The translations under genes were made by a program, and so were the position numbers. Below the pieces are notes generated by a model. That model did no database searches. It had not been told where the DNA came from and saw only the letters and a list, made by a program, of their open reading frames with translations. A stretch of 64,000 bases of DNA from Taenia hydatigena (lineage: Eukaryota > Platyhelminthes > Cestoda > Cyclophyllidea > Taeniidae): contig JADWOT020000009.1 in assembly GCA_036345935.2 (NCBI GenBank), forward strand, positions 16,852,574 through 16,916,573, read 5' to 3'. Shown one piece after another: positions 1 to 12,707 of the stretch (positions are counted from its first letter, which is position 1; the number at the start of each line of letters is the position of its first letter).

Positions 1-1942
1 AAATGAGTCCAGTTATTTCTCCGCGCATCGTTGGTCGCTACATGCAACGTGACGGATGTTGGTACAAAGTATGAATGCCTTACTCGAACAATCGTGCCTA
101 TTAATTATAAGCTTAATCTTGTTCTCAATTTCGCAAGTCTCACGAAACTGTGCTTAAAGCAGTAGATAGCCTGAATTTTGAGCCATCTGCAGCTCCACGG
201 AAACGCGCCCTGTGAAAGTGGAACTTGTGAAATTTGGAACAAGATCAAGCCTGTGATTGATGGGCATGATTGTACGAAGAAGACATTCATGCTTTGCACC
301 AAAGTCCGCCATGTTTCATGTAGCGACTAAAGATGCTCGAAGAAATAACTGGACCCCTTTTCGAAGGTATTGACAGCGGAACCGACTGGTTGTTGGAGCA
401 TTAAAAACAATTTGATGCATCAAGGTTGAAGGGAGGACTTGGGCCTTAGGAGCTTGTGTTAGGCAAGCGCGTGCTTAACACCTTCATTAATTATGGTAAT
501 TGACACATTTTGCATTGGTGTCACAACTGAGCTTTTACAAATCATACTAAGAGTTCTATGTATTTACTTTTGTCTCTTGGTCTTCAAACTCCCTGGGCAA
601 GCAGACTGACTGCGAAAGGGCACCTACATTAGCAGCACTTAGGGCGCAGAACAGAAGCTGGATGTGTGCGCGCCTGGAACACTCTTGCGCCTCCTACAAT
701 CCTGACGACCCATCACGCGATTCGTGTTCACCGAACGCATCTCACACATCCGAAAGCATTCACCAAATAGCCCCTCGATCTCTCGCGTTCCATTTCTGGT
801 GTTGTCTTCAGCGGCAGTCCTCCTTCTTTCGTCAAAGCCCAAAGTCGTCTTCGTTGCCATTGGCAGATGTGGCTTTGTACGGACGCATCTTAACTGATGG
901 TAGCGATGAGTTACCTTCTTGTAGGTGCTGCATTGATCAAGGAATCCTCGAAGGCATAGGTTTGCTTGTAGACACAGAGGTGATGAAGGCGGTTCTGATT
1001 ATGTCTGCCTCCTGCAGTTTATTGTGGCTGTTGATCGGAGTGGTTGCTCTTCTGTTCCATACAAATCCTTTGATGTAACATTTTGAGGTTACTTTTTGTC
1101 AGGTGGGTTGTTGCATGTAACCGCTTAATATCATTTCCTTATCTCATTTTTTCGTGTAATTGTGTCTCTGCAAAGAAATTGCGTTGACCATTTAACATTT
1201 AAGCATGTTTTAACGCTTGTCGCATTGTGCTGAGCAAAGTGGTGTTATTAGCAGAAGTACATGAAATTATGCGCAGGCGTGCTTTCAACTGAGATTTTAT
1301 TACCAAAGTAGCCGACATAGGAATTGAAGTAACAAAGTGATAGTTAGACTTATGTAGCTGAAGTGAAGTTTGCTTGATTTGACCCCTATTAACTAGTTCG
1401 AAACTGATTTTAATGTGTGACATATGGAAAAGAGAAATGTTGCCATGAGAATCCCAAAAGGTGCGACAAAAAAGGGTTGCAGACCATACAGTTTTTCATC
1501 CGTTTTTAGGTCTTTATGGGCGAACCATGAATTCGTACTGCCTTACTAATATGAAGACAATCTAAGCCTCGCATGATCCTAAACTGCAGCACAAGATGAT
1601 GAAATACTGCGTGAAAGCGTTAAAGGCGTAAGCATTACGATGTTAGAAAGACTGGAGTTGGTTGGGATGGATGCTGTTTACGTGGTTCAGCTTGTGCATT
1701 ACCTGATATTAGGATAAGAGAAGACAAGATGAGCTGGTCCTTCTGCCTCCATGACATGAGGAAAGTGAGAACAGGACGTTTACTGAACTCGACGGTTACA
1801 TGTGCTACATTTCATTAGCACTTTAAGGAATCGCATTGCTTTGCATTCCGAAATCTCTCAAATATTCATCTGTTTTAATTTCACTGCTTTCATCTTTACG
1901 GACACAAAGGCTTCCACCCCAGTACTTATAGAATGGCTTTGG
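1..1942. other. Intergenic stretch, no recognised gene
   Basis: I recognise no gene here. The only long open frame is 662-1078 on the + strand (138 codons). It ends in a hydrophobic run that could be a membrane segment, but it has no family motif, and an overlapping minus-strand frame (639-860) is equally open. The stretch borders the satellite array that starts near 1943. Confidence 0.5.
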
Positions 1943-4900
1943 TGACGCATTCACGAGAGGATCAATACTACAAAATGGCATCCAGTGAGGGCGAAATTGG
2001 CAATCACGAAAGGATCAATGCTACAAAATTGCATCCAGTGAGTGCAAAATTCGCAATCAGGAGAAGATTAATACTACAAAATTTCATTCAGTGAGAGCGA
2101 AATTCGCAAACACAAGTAAAACAACACTACAAAATTGCATCCAATGAGAGCAAAATTCGCAATCACGAGGGGATCAATACTACTAAATAGCATCCAATGA
2201 GGGCGAAAATCGCAATCACGTGGGGATTAATACTAATAAACCTCATCCAGTGAAGGCGAAATTCGCAATCACAAGGGCATCAATACTACTAAATTTCATC
2301 CAGTAAGGGCGAAATTCGCAATCACGAGGGGTTCAATACTACTAAATTCTATAGTGAGGACGAAATTCGCAAACACGTGGGGTCAATACTATTAAATTTC
2401 ATCCAGTGAGGTTGATGTTCGCAATCACGAGGGGATCAATACTACTAAATATTATCCAGTGAGGTCAATATTCGTAATAAAGAGGGTTAAATACTAATAA
2501 ATTTTACCCAGTGAGAGAGAAATTCGCAAACACGAGCGGATTAATACTACAATATTTCATCCAATGAGAGCGAAATTCGCAATAAAGAGGGGATCAATAA
2601 TACTAAACTTCACCTATTAAGCACGAAATTCGCAAACACGAGGGGATCAATACTACTAAATTTCATCCAATGATGGCGAAATTAGCATTCACGAGGGGAT
2701 AAATAATACAAAATTTCATCCAGTGAGGGCGAAATTCGCAATCAATAGGGATTCAATACTACTAAATTTTATCCAGGGAGGGCGAAATTCGCAATCTCGA
2801 GGGGATCAATACTACAAAATTTCATCCAGTGAGAGCGAAATTCGCAATCACGACGGGATCAATACTACAAAATTTCATCCAATGATGGCGAAATTCGCAT
2901 TCACGAGGGGTTCAATAATACAAAATTTCATCCAGTGAGGGCGAAATTCGCAATCACGAGGGGATCAATACTACTAAATTTCATCCAGTGATAGCAAAAT
3001 TCGCAATCACGAGAGGATTCATACGAAAAAATTCTATCCAGTGTGGGCGAAATTCGCAATCACGAGGGGATCAATACTACTAAATTTCATCCAGTGAGGG
3101 CGAAATTCGCAATCACGAGAGGATTCATACGACAAAATTCTATCCAGTGTGGGCGAAATTCGCAATCACGAGAGGATCAATATTTCTAAATTTCATCCAG
3201 CGGGGGCGAAATTCGCAATCAAAAGGGGATAATTACTACTAAATTTTATCCAGTGAGGTCGATATTCGCAATCACGACGGGATAAATACCATAAAATTGC
3301 ATTTAATGAAGGCGAAATTCGCAATCACGAGAGCATCAATGCTACTAAATTTTATCCAGTGAGGGCGAATGTCGCGGTCACGAAAGGATCATTACTAAAA
3401 ATTGCATGCATTGAAGTCTAAATTCGCAATCACGAGGGCATCAATGCTACTAAATTCCATCCAGTGTAGGCGAAATTCGCAGTCACGAAAGGATCAATAC
3501 TACAAAATTTCATCCAGTGAGGGCGAAAATCGCAATCACAAGGGGATCAATGCTACTGAATAGCATTCAATGAGGGCGAAATTAGCAATCACGAGGGGAT
3601 CAATAATACAAAATTTCATCCAGTGAGGGCGAAATTCGCAATTACGACGCGATCAATGCTACGAAATTTCATCCAATGAGGGCGAAATTCGCATTCACGA
3701 GGGGATCAATACTACAAAATTTCATCCAGTGAGGGCGAAATTCGCAATCACGAGAGGATTAATACGACAAAGTTCTATCCCGTGTGGGCGAAATTCGCAA
3801 TCACGAGGGGATCAATACTACTAATTTTCATCCAGTGAGGGCGAAATTCGCAATCAAGAGGGGATCAATACAACAAAATTTCATCCAGTGAGGGCGATAT
3901 TCGCATACACGAGGGGATCAGTACTACAAAATTTTATCCAGTGAGGGCGAAATTCGCAATCACTTGAGGATTAATACTACAAAATTCTATTCAGTGAGGG
4001 CGGAATTCGCAATCACGAGGGGTCAATACTACTAAATTTCAGCCCGTGAGGTCGATATTCGCAATCAGGAGGGCATCAATGCTACTAAATTGCATCCAGT
4101 GAGGGCGAAATTCACAATCTCGAGGGGATCAATAGTACTAAATTTCATCCAGTGAGGGCGAAATTCGCAATCACGAGGGGATTAATACTAGGAAATTTCA
4201 TCCAGTGAGGGCGAAATTCGCAATCACAAGGGGATCAATACTACTGAATATCATCCAATGAGGGCGAAATTAGCAATCACGAGGGGATAAATACTACTAT
4301 ATTTCATCCAGTGAGAGCGAAATTCGCAATCACGAGGGCATCAAAGCTACCAAATTTCAACCAGTGAGGGCAAAATTAGCAATCACGAGGGGATCAATAC
4401 TACAAAATTTTATCTAGTGAGAGCGAAATTCGCAATCACGAGAGGATTAATACGACAAAGTTCTATCCCGTGTGGGCGAAATTCGCAATCACGAGAGGAT
4501 TAATACGACAAAGTTCTATCCCGTGTGGGCGAAATTCGCAATCACGAGGGGATCAATACTACTAATTTTCATCCAGTGAGGGCGATATTCGCAATCAAGA
4601 GGGGATCAGTACTACTAAATTTCATCCAGTGAGATCGATATTCGCAATCACGAGGGGATCAATACTACAAAATTTTATCCAATGATGGCGAAATTCGCAT
4701 TCACGAGGGGATCAATAATACAAAATTTCATCCAGTGAGGGCGAAATTCCCAATCACGACGAGATCAATACTATAAAATTGCATTTAATGAAGGCGAAAT
4801 TCGCAATCACGAGGGCATCAATGCTACTAAATTGCATCCAGTGAGGGCGAAATTCCCGGTCACGAAAGGATCAATACTACTAAATTTCATCCAGTAAGGG

Positions 4901-6235
4901 CGAAATTCGCAATCACGACGGGATCAATACTACAAAATTTTATCCAACGGGGGCGAAATTCGCATTCACGAGGGGATTAATAATACAAAATTTCATCCAG
5001 TGAGGGCGAAATTCGCAATCACGACGGGATCAATACTATAAAATTGCATTTAATGAAGGCGAAATTCGCAATCACGAGGGCATCAATGCTACTAAATTGC
5101 ATCCAGTGAGGGCGAAATTCCCGGTCACGAAAGGATCAATACTACTAAATTTCATCCAGTAAGGGCGAAATTCGCAATCACGACGGGATCAATACTACAA
5201 AATTTTAACCAACGGGGGCGAAATTCGCATTCACGAGGGGATCAATAATACAAAATTTCATCCAGTGAGGGCGAAATTCGCAATCACGACGGGATCAATA
5301 CTATAAAATTGCATTTAATGAAGGCGAAATTCGCAATCACGAGGGCATCAATGCTACTAAATTGCATCCAGTGGGGGCGAAATTCACAATCTCGAGGGGA
5401 TCAATACTACAAAATTTCGTCTAGTGAGAGCAAAATTCGCAATCACGAGAGGATTAATACGACAAAATTCTATCCAGTGTGGGCGAAATTCGCAATCACG
5501 AGGGGATCAATGCTACTAAATTTCATCCAGTGAGGGCGAAATTCGCAATCAAGAGGGGATCAGTACTACAAAATTATATCCAGTGAGGGCGAAATTTGCA
5601 ATCACTTGAGGATTAATACTACAAAATTCTATTCAGTGAGGGCAAAATTCGCAATCACGAGGGGTCAATACTACTAAATTTCAGCCCGTGAGGTCGATAT
5701 TCGCAATCAGGAGGGCATCAATGCTACTAAATTGCATCCAGTGAGGGCGAAATTCACAATCTCGAGGGGATCAATAGTACTAAATTTCATCCAGTGAGGG
5801 CGAAATTCGCATTCACGAGGGGATTAATAATACAAAATTTCATCCAGTGAGGGCGAAATTCGCAATCACGACGGGATCAATGCTACTAAATTGCATCCAG
5901 TGAGGGCGAAATTCACAATCTCGAGGGGATCAATACTACAAAATTTCGTCTATTGAGAGCGAAATTCGCAATCACGAGAGGATTAATACGATAAAATTCT
6001 ATCCAGTGTGGGCAAAATTCGCAATCACGAGGGGATCAATGCTACAAAATTTCATCCATTATGGGCGAAATTCGCAATCAGGCGTGGGTTAATACCACAA
6101 AATTGCATTTACTGTGGGTGAAATTCGCACCCTAGTGGAAATGATTGCAACAAACTTGCAGTTATTGAGGGCTAAATTCGCCTACGCGTGGAAATGAATA
6201 CTATGAAATTGCATTCAGCGAAAACGAAATTGACA
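1943..6235. repeat. 53-bp satellite array with higher-order structure
   Basis: Roughly 80 tandem copies of a 53-bp unit built around GCGAAATTCGCAATCACGAG, then GGGATCAATACTACTAAATT and TCATCCAGTGAGG. Successive unit starts, for example near 2941 and 2994, are exactly 53 bp apart. Units differ at a few positions, and some variants recur in blocks. The variant containing GCATTTAATGAAGGC returns near 4771, 5036 and 5301, a period of 265 bp (five units). The outer units at 1943-2110 and 6060-6235 are the most diverged, as expected at array edges. Because 53 is not a multiple of 3, open frames here are coincidental. Confidence 0.97.
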
Positions 6236-7577
6236 ATCTCAGCCCTTCCTTTTTTTGTCAGTTTGCTCATGCTCATCGGAGGCAATATCCATTTAAAATC
6301 CCGTTTAAACAGCCGGAATCTCTATGATCTCTACAGAAAAGGCATGATTTCTGAAAACATGATTTCTTCTATTTTTTTATTCCACAGGTACATCGCAACT
6401 CAGATGTTACATTGTATTTAGCCATCAAAAACTTTTTTGCACGAAATAAATGCAGTCATCCACCAAGAAAACTCCCCCCATGCATTTCACTATCCTATCC
6501 CACCTTTTATGCTTATAGCTATTTAAATCAGTCAATTATAAAAAAATAATACTTTCTATAAGGAGCATTAGGCCCATTTGCAACAATCAGCGCATCAAAT
6601 ATATGTGACGTTAGTATGGGGGGAGTTGACAAGTACCGTACCTCCCACCAGGCGACACAATCACCACGACCTCCGAGAAAAGGGACGAGATATGGATCAA
6701 GTTTGTGACACCTGGAGTCATACCAAGAACACAACCNNNNNNNNNNNNNNNNNNNNNNNNNNNNNNNNNNNNNNNNNNNNNNNNNNNNNNNNNNNNNNNN
6801 NNNNNNNNNNNNNNNNNNNNNNNNNNNNNNNNNNNNTATACCCCTGCTTTACAATGCACATAAACAATTGTATGCACTTTGAAAGTCCTCACAAGTCACG
6901 AAAATGCCACCGAAGCTAGTTATACCGAAAGGATAACGAACTTCTATGGTCACCTGACATAATCTAAGCGGCGATTTGTCCTCACTGGCCCTAGAATGTT
7001 TAGCAGTAATTGTTGATAATAAATAATTAATAAGTGCAGATTTAGAAAGGGTCGAGTATTTTTCGGTAGCTGTAGTTCAAGCAATCGTTGTGCCATCGTC
7101 GATTGATCAATCAACAAGACACAAAGGTTCATCTCGAGTTAGATTCTGTAGATCACATTGACGGTAGAAAGGCCTAGGGTTGAGGAGAGCCATGTTGCAA
7201 AAACAAGTAAAAATTGGCATTTTAATGGTTATTTTTCAAATTAAGTTTAAGGCACTCAATAATAAGAATTTAAAGCTGAAGAATTTTGATTAAAGATGGC
7301 TACCAGTGTGAATGTTAGTGTGGTGTAAAGATTTGCAAAACAGCGTGTTTTACTGACAATGAAGTAAAGCCTTTTTAAAGAATTAAAATGAGCGTCAAAG
7401 CTCCGATCCACCGCAATAAAGACGAGTTTGCCTAAATGGCCTCTGCTTCTGATTGCACCTTGCATGGTATCCACACGTTCCGGCTTCCCAGTTTCGCCAA
7501 ATATTACTCACTTGTTATGCACAAACCGAAAAATTAAGTGGATGAGATTTGTGTCTGAAGTGCAGAGCAAACATAGT
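6236..7577. other. AT-rich intergenic stretch
   Basis: Flank between the satellite and the first LTR. It includes the 100-N gap. I see no gene, RNA gene or repeat that I can name. Confidence 0.5.
6737..6836. other. Assembly gap (100 N)
   Basis: Exactly 100 N characters, the usual length for a gap of unknown size. Frames read across it are meaningless. Confidence 0.99.
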
Positions 7578-7762
7578 TGCAGCGTCTCGAGGCTCCCTCG
7601 AAGGCAAAAGAAGGCAGAATGCTAGAGTATAATATATATATTCAATGGACAGAGGGAAATAAGCTGCTGGCATGACCCGGAGGCCAGCCTACGCAGCTGG
7701 AGCAATCTGGCTACCTCTGTGACCCTAACCGAAACTGGTAGCTCAAACAAGCAAAGTACTCA
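7578..7762 (-). mobile_element. Solo LTR of the TRIM-like family
   Basis: About 185 bp, reading on the given strand from TGCAGCGTCTCGAGGCTCCC through GAAGGCAAAAGAAGG and a TATATATATTCAATGGACAG core to AAACAAGCAAAGTACTCA. It is co-linear with the LTRs of the complete copies at 12708-14227. No internal region or partner LTR flanks it, so I call it solo. The sense strand is minus. No exact target-site duplication is visible. Confidence 0.85.
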
Positions 7763-7879
7763 CGAATATCTTGTTGCTCTGTGGATTTGTACTAGTGACC
7801 GCGTAATTGAAGTACCACATCCATTGTAATACTTCCGTTCTTTAACTGTGCTTTTTATGCCAGAGGGGAGGGCAGTTTG

Positions 7880-8056
7880 TAATTTAACGGTTGGCAATCG
7901 TGGTCGCTCCCCAGAGCTCGAGACGCCTTCGTCCTAGATGCTTCGACCCAGTTATCCCATATCTTCCTTCTACTTATAACAAAAATGCCTATAAGCAAAC
8001 AATACTCCATAATAAGGGTGGAAGAAGGGAGGAGCAGGAAAGGGTAGAGCCGTCTT
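7880..8056 (+). mobile_element. Fragment of a Ty3/gypsy-type LTR (second family)
   Basis: Matches the middle and 3' part of the LTRs at 34477-34673 and 35278-35465. Shared features are the TGGTCGCTCC...GAGCTCGAGACGCC segment, a TTATAAC-AAAAATGCC segment, and the purine-rich end GTGGAAGAAGGGAGGAG. The LTR 5' end is missing. It lies 120 bp from a TRIM-like LTR. Confidence 0.75.
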
Positions 8057-8898
8057 TACCTATACATCATCTTAAAAACACTGCACTATCGGATTCAAAT
8101 GCAGCAGTGGTGTTAATTTTCTAGATATGGGTGCTCTTATGCTAGGCATCAAAATAATAAAGCATTTGGTACTCACTTTACACTAAAGACGCTCGAAAAA
8201 CTTATGCAGATGGCTTTTTTAAGAATACTGACTCGAACATACGAAATTGAGGGGAATGGTTCGGCCAAAGTATTATGGGCACCCAAGTGCCCATAACCGA
8301 AGCCGGCAGTCACACATACAAAGTATCACAGTAGCAACAAACTGATCTTCCTAAAAGTACTAAGAGCTCGACAGGTCTAGGCTGCTATTTATTTTCTTGC
8401 AGAAGATGGGAATGGGATAAGTGCTAAGGTGAAAAATGCTATTTTAAAGCTATTTAATGTCAGTCCTATGCATCTGCCATTTTCCAGCTAATCCACTAAA
8501 AATAGGAACACATAGGATAGGAACACATAGATAAGTAGTACTTTAGTAGTTTGCTTGACTTCGCCTTTGTTTGCGCAAACATTTAAGCATTCGCCTCTCC
8601 TTTGTTCTCTACTATAGTAATACTGACTTTAGCGAATTCATTGAAGGCTTAAGGCTTTACAGATAAATGCTAAACAAAACTAATGCTATTTAGTTGTGAA
8701 TTGCTATCACTGCCAACACACTGCGCTAATTCCTTTGCGTTATTACTTTTGATGGCCATTTTGCGGTTAAGTACGCAATAAATGGTCATTTGTCATGTAG
8801 CTTGATTTGTTATTAAATGCGTCGTTGATCACTTCAACAAAGTAGCGCATCAAGCAAATCAGCGAATCAAATTAAAGCACAGACTTGGCTTTCTCTAC
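8057..8898. other. Region upstream of CFAP20
   Basis: Presumed promoter and 5' UTR side of CFAP20. A short direct repeat, TAGGAACACATAG, occurs twice near 8505-8530. No gene is seen. Confidence 0.4.
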
Positions 8899-10677
8899 AT
8901 GTTCCGAAATACTTTCCAGAGTGGGTTTTTATCCATTCTCTTCAGTATAGGCTCCAAACCTCTCCAGATTTGGGACAAAATGGTACCTTCTGCTGAGTTA
9001 TATCCCTTAATAGCAAGGTGTCCGTCAACTTTTCTTGATGTCTTTATTTGCGTCGGATGGCGCAATTACTTTTCAGGTCCGCAATGGACATATAAAACGC
9101 ACGACAGATAATGACATTGAGTCTTTGGTGCTTGAATTGGTCGGGAACAACGTCAGCACTACCTACATCACTTGCCCAGCCGATATGACAAAGAATCTCG
9201 GTATCAAATTGCCTATTCTCGTCCTTATTGTGAAGAATATGGAAAGATATTTCACCTTTGAAGTACAGGTATTTTTGAATAGTTATGTTGTCCATTGCTA
9301 TGGACTCTTCTTTAAAATTGGTATAAGAGGAAAATGACCTGAGGTCGCTCATTTGTATTCTTTCGATCTTAATAATTCTGATAATTTACTTCATTCTTCT
9401 CAAACGGCTTTGTTCTTCTACCATTAAAACGATAAAATGACGAGATACCCTATGCAATTCTTGGTATCATTTGCCTGACGATGCAAATGGTACGCGTTCT
9501 GGTACTGAGTAAATGTGGCTTTTCGAATTTTTTGGAGTAAAAGGTGAATCCTTTTCCATACCTCCAGATTCTCGACGACAAGGGCATAAAGCGACGTTTT
9601 CGAGCCAGCAACTTTCAGAGCACAACACGTGTGAAACCCTTCATCTGCACAATGCCACTGCGAATGGAGGAGAAGTGGAATCAGTTGCAGCTAAACCTCG
9701 CCGATTTGACCAAACGTGCCTATGGAACAAACTTTGTGGAAGTTCTTCGTGTCCAAGTGAGTCAAAGCGTTCGAGACTTTAGGAATCTGTGAATTTATTT
9801 TGACTGAAAGCTTTGATTTTGCAACTTTTTACTAGGCTTTTGGGAGCCGTGTTGAGCGGGCTGTATGCAGCTGAGTTCAAGTTAAGATTCTACAATTTGT
9901 GATTTCGATTGTGCTAATATGGGGATTCTGTGCGCCTTGAATGAAATGAGTTGGTAATACCTTCCAGAATGCTTTCGTTTCTAGCTCCAGTCTAGTCGTA
10001 TTTTCATTGGGTTCAACCAATGTTCATTGAATTCACCTGAATGTGTGATTGTTTTGGGTAGCTGCGCAAGTTATTACCTCGAGGTAACGTATTTCGACTC
10101 GAAAGGCATTGAATAAGACAGGTTTGAAGTGGTTTTTTAATCTTATTTTAATGAGTATGTAAAATTTAGTGGACAATTTTTTGGCGTCAAGTTGTGCCAT
10201 TTTGCTTCCAATCTGACGTTAACCATACAACGGTTTTGTCGACTAAATCGTCACTCCCTAAGTTTTGAATTCTGCTTCATGAACAGCTACAGATTTCAGA
10301 ACTGAGAGCACATCAAAAGCATAGGGTCTGTCAGTCCTTGTTTTTGCACAACATTTCTTCGTTCGACTTTTGAACTTGAGGATGTCAACGAAGGCAAGGT
10401 TATTGTGCAGTCATTTTATTCCGTTCGCACGTCTGGAGGCGAAGCAAGTTACTTGGATTGACTACTTAGTAGTTTCACTCCAATCATAGTTGCAGGATGC
10501 GACTGTGCTTCACATTGTTCCCTGCAACTTCTGTCTCGCTATTTGATTCTCCCATAGGTTCACGCCAACTGTCGATTGCGCCGAATATTCTTCAGTGATC
10601 GGTTGTACAAAGAGACCGAACTTCCAGCCGAATTCAAGCTCTACCTACCAATTACACAGACAAAAACGGACGAATAA
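8899..10677 (+). CDS. CFAP20: Cilia- and flagella-associated protein 20 (CFA20/DUF667 domain), four exons
   Basis: Encodes a complete CFAP20, a small conserved ciliary protein of the axonemal doublet inner junction that joins the B- to the A-tubule. Exons: 8899-8982, 9077-9268, 9568-9756 and 10558-10677. All introns are GT-AG, all junctions are phase 0, and the total is 194 codons plus stop, matching the roughly 193 residues of animal orthologues. The protein begins [14 protein letters not shown], continues [11 protein letters not shown], then VRNGHIKR (exon 2), [35 protein letters not shown] (exon 3), RAYGTNFVE, and [17 protein letters not shown] (exon 4). These are the family hallmarks. In flatworms it would serve ciliated flame cells, sperm and any ciliated larva. 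AATAAA overlaps the stop codon and may be the poly(A) signal. I chose the start because residue 1 aligns with the family start. Confidence 0.97.
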
Positions 10678-11256
10678 AATGCACCCTTTCTCCCTCTGCC
10701 CATAATTTCTTTCTTTAGATGGAACTTTTCTATACATATCAAATTGTTTAGAAGAAGTGTTTGTACAAGGCAATTTGTTGTTGTTGGGGCAAAACGAACT
10801 TATCATGGTGTTACGCGCATTCCTAGTCGTGGTCGCTCGTATTTCATTCCTACTTCCCTTTATGTCTAACTTCATTTTCATGGGTAGTTTTGCTGTCTCG
10901 GCTGACATTTCCCGTTACACGTTGCTTGTCGCATTTGTTAATGGAAATGTAGGAATGCAACTGGGATGAATCAAATTTTGGCATTATTAGTGCATCAAGA
11001 CTGAAAGTTGTTTACAGTATTAGGAGCTACTACTTGTAAAATTCTAGAGATCCCTCTTGTCAACTTGACGGTACTGACATCAGGCGTTAGCCAGTTTCAT
11101 AAGACAGTGACGGTGCATCTCTGAGAGGCATTCGTCTCCACGAAGGTTCGCGTTTCGGCATGCCAGAAAGAAGCTACAGGATAACAAATTGTGAATAACA
11201 GAATAAAAGTAAAATTTTAGTTTTTGGGAGAATATGCACGTAATGATTTCACATGA
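10678..11256. other. CFAP20 3' flank, no gene recognised
   Basis: An open frame at 10757-10969 (+) is hydrophobic but has no recognisable relatives or context. I regard it as non-coding. Confidence 0.4.
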
Positions 11257-11457
11257 CTATGCGGCGGTGTAAGCGAAATTGCCAAGTGTTGGCGAGGTCA
11301 CTATGACAATGTAGTTTTGTTGATGCCCTACAGATTCGTTTTTGAAGCAGGTGTAAAACAGAAATGCGTCTGGAGACGTATATCCTCCAAGCTCTTCTTC
11401 ATAGTAGCAGTATACGCGTGGCGTCCAGAGTCTTTCTCCAAAGTCGTCAGAAGTCAT
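11257..11457 (-). CDS. Small uncharacterised open frame
   Basis: 66 codons from ATG to TAG, preceded in frame by a stop. The composition looks protein-like: rich in Tyr and Phe, with acidic and Gly residues (for example RVYCYYEEELGGY). I do not recognise a family. It could be a small gene, a terminal exon, or chance. Confidence 0.22.
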   Translation of the reverse strand: MTSDDFGERLWTPRVYCYYEEELGGYTSPDAFLFYTCFKNESVGHQQNYIVIVTSPTLGNFAYTAA

Positions 11458-11559
11458 GGAGGCACGTCAATCAAGTTTGAACAAAAGAGTTGAGGCTACT
11501 ATGCTATTAAGCAAAAGTTCAATCTATGGAGGCTTAAGTTCCTCAACAATCAAAACAAA

Positions 11560-12559
11560 TTATTGTGGCGTTACGTTGCTCCTTCTCGTCTTTTAAGCTT
11601 CGCCTTCAACGCTCCTCCCTAGTCGGCATTACACGTCAGTCATCACAATGCAAGCAGTTCTTGAAAAAAATTCCACCACCAACTAACCACGCTAGTCATC
11701 GTCGTTGTGAGCAAGCAGCTGAGAAGATATTTGATTACGACTTCTTTGATGCACCTCAAGAATTCTACTGGATCTGGTGGAGATTGGATGATGCTCTACG
11801 AGGCCACCTCACATGTCTGTTACTAGTGACCTGAGATCCGAGTCATTTGAACAAGAAGGAGATTCAAATAGTAATGTTTCGCATCTATGCTTTGCTTCAG
11901 AGGTGTTCACCCGCTCATCCAGCTGGATGCATTTCAGCTGGTTGGGAGATGGAGAGGAGGTACCGTGTGTTCACGAAGACGGCTCTGTAACAAAACCTCT
12001 TAGATTGTTTGCGGTTAGTATCACTTTATTTGGTAAAAGCGTTGTCGCACGACATGGGAATGGGACAATTGGAGGAACTGGACGTCATTTTCAACCCTTC
12101 TTCTGATGCGAGGCTTGGAGAATTTCTCGCATCCATCAAAAGAAGACGTGATAGACGTTCTCCGCTTCTCGCTATCACTAATGTGATGCCTTGAGCCTAT
12201 CCAGAAGTTAAAAGGAGTCGTGTTACTAAAATAAAAGAAAAAATGCATTACCGATGCGCAGAAAGGCTGGAGATTGCTGACATGGTCTGGAAGTCATACC
12301 AGCCAATAGGAGGTACAAAAGAGGCGACCCAAGTGTTCCCGTATTCAGATGCAGAGTTAAATGTACTACCGAAGCATTACGGTGTGGTCTTCTGCACTAC
12401 TTTGTTCCACTGCAATCGCGAGGCAGACTCGATGTGCAACTTGTAGCATTGTTTAAAGGTCTAGAAAAGTCGGGAAGAAATTTTTACAAATTCTAACACT
12501 TCAACAAGCAATTTTGTACAGTTTAATTCCATTAGATTTGTAACTAAGCCTGATTAAGC
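11560..12559. mobile_element. Degraded TRIM-like internal region plus unexplained sequence
   Basis: Around 11560-11740 the sequence matches the TRIM-like internal domain seen at 12894-13050: a TCATCACAATG...AGCAGTTCTTG segment, AACTAACCACGC-AGTC, and a CGTCGTTGTGAG tail. Beyond 11750 the resemblance stops. 11800-12200 holds overlapping open frames (11813-12106 and 12009-12194, +) that look partly protein-like but show no motif I know. I treat the block as an old insertion with captured or decayed sequence. Confidence 0.45.
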
Positions 12560-12707
12560 AATCTTGGGGCAACCGGATGGAATATATATTCAATAAATAG
12601 AGGGGATGGAGCTGCTGGTATCAACCGGAGACCAGCCCACGCGGATCGGGCAATATGACCACATCAGTGACCGAAATCGGCAGTTAGAACAAAAAACAAA
12701 GTATTAT
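12560..12707 (-). mobile_element. Truncated TRIM-like LTR
   Basis: Contains GGAATATATATTCAATAAAT, the GGAGACCAGCCCACGCGG block, GTGACCGAAATCGGCAG and AAAAAACAAAGTATTA, co-linear with the family LTR but without its first 40 or so bases. It abuts the intact LTR that starts at 12708. Confidence 0.8.

Noticed and set aside
2723..5533. Open frames inside the satellite (for example 2723-2938, 5309-5533)
   Set aside because: They arise from repeats of a 53-bp unit that changes frame each copy; no coding signal.
1943..6235. CRISPR array
   Set aside because: Repeat units are contiguous 53-mers without unique spacers, and the surroundings are eukaryotic.
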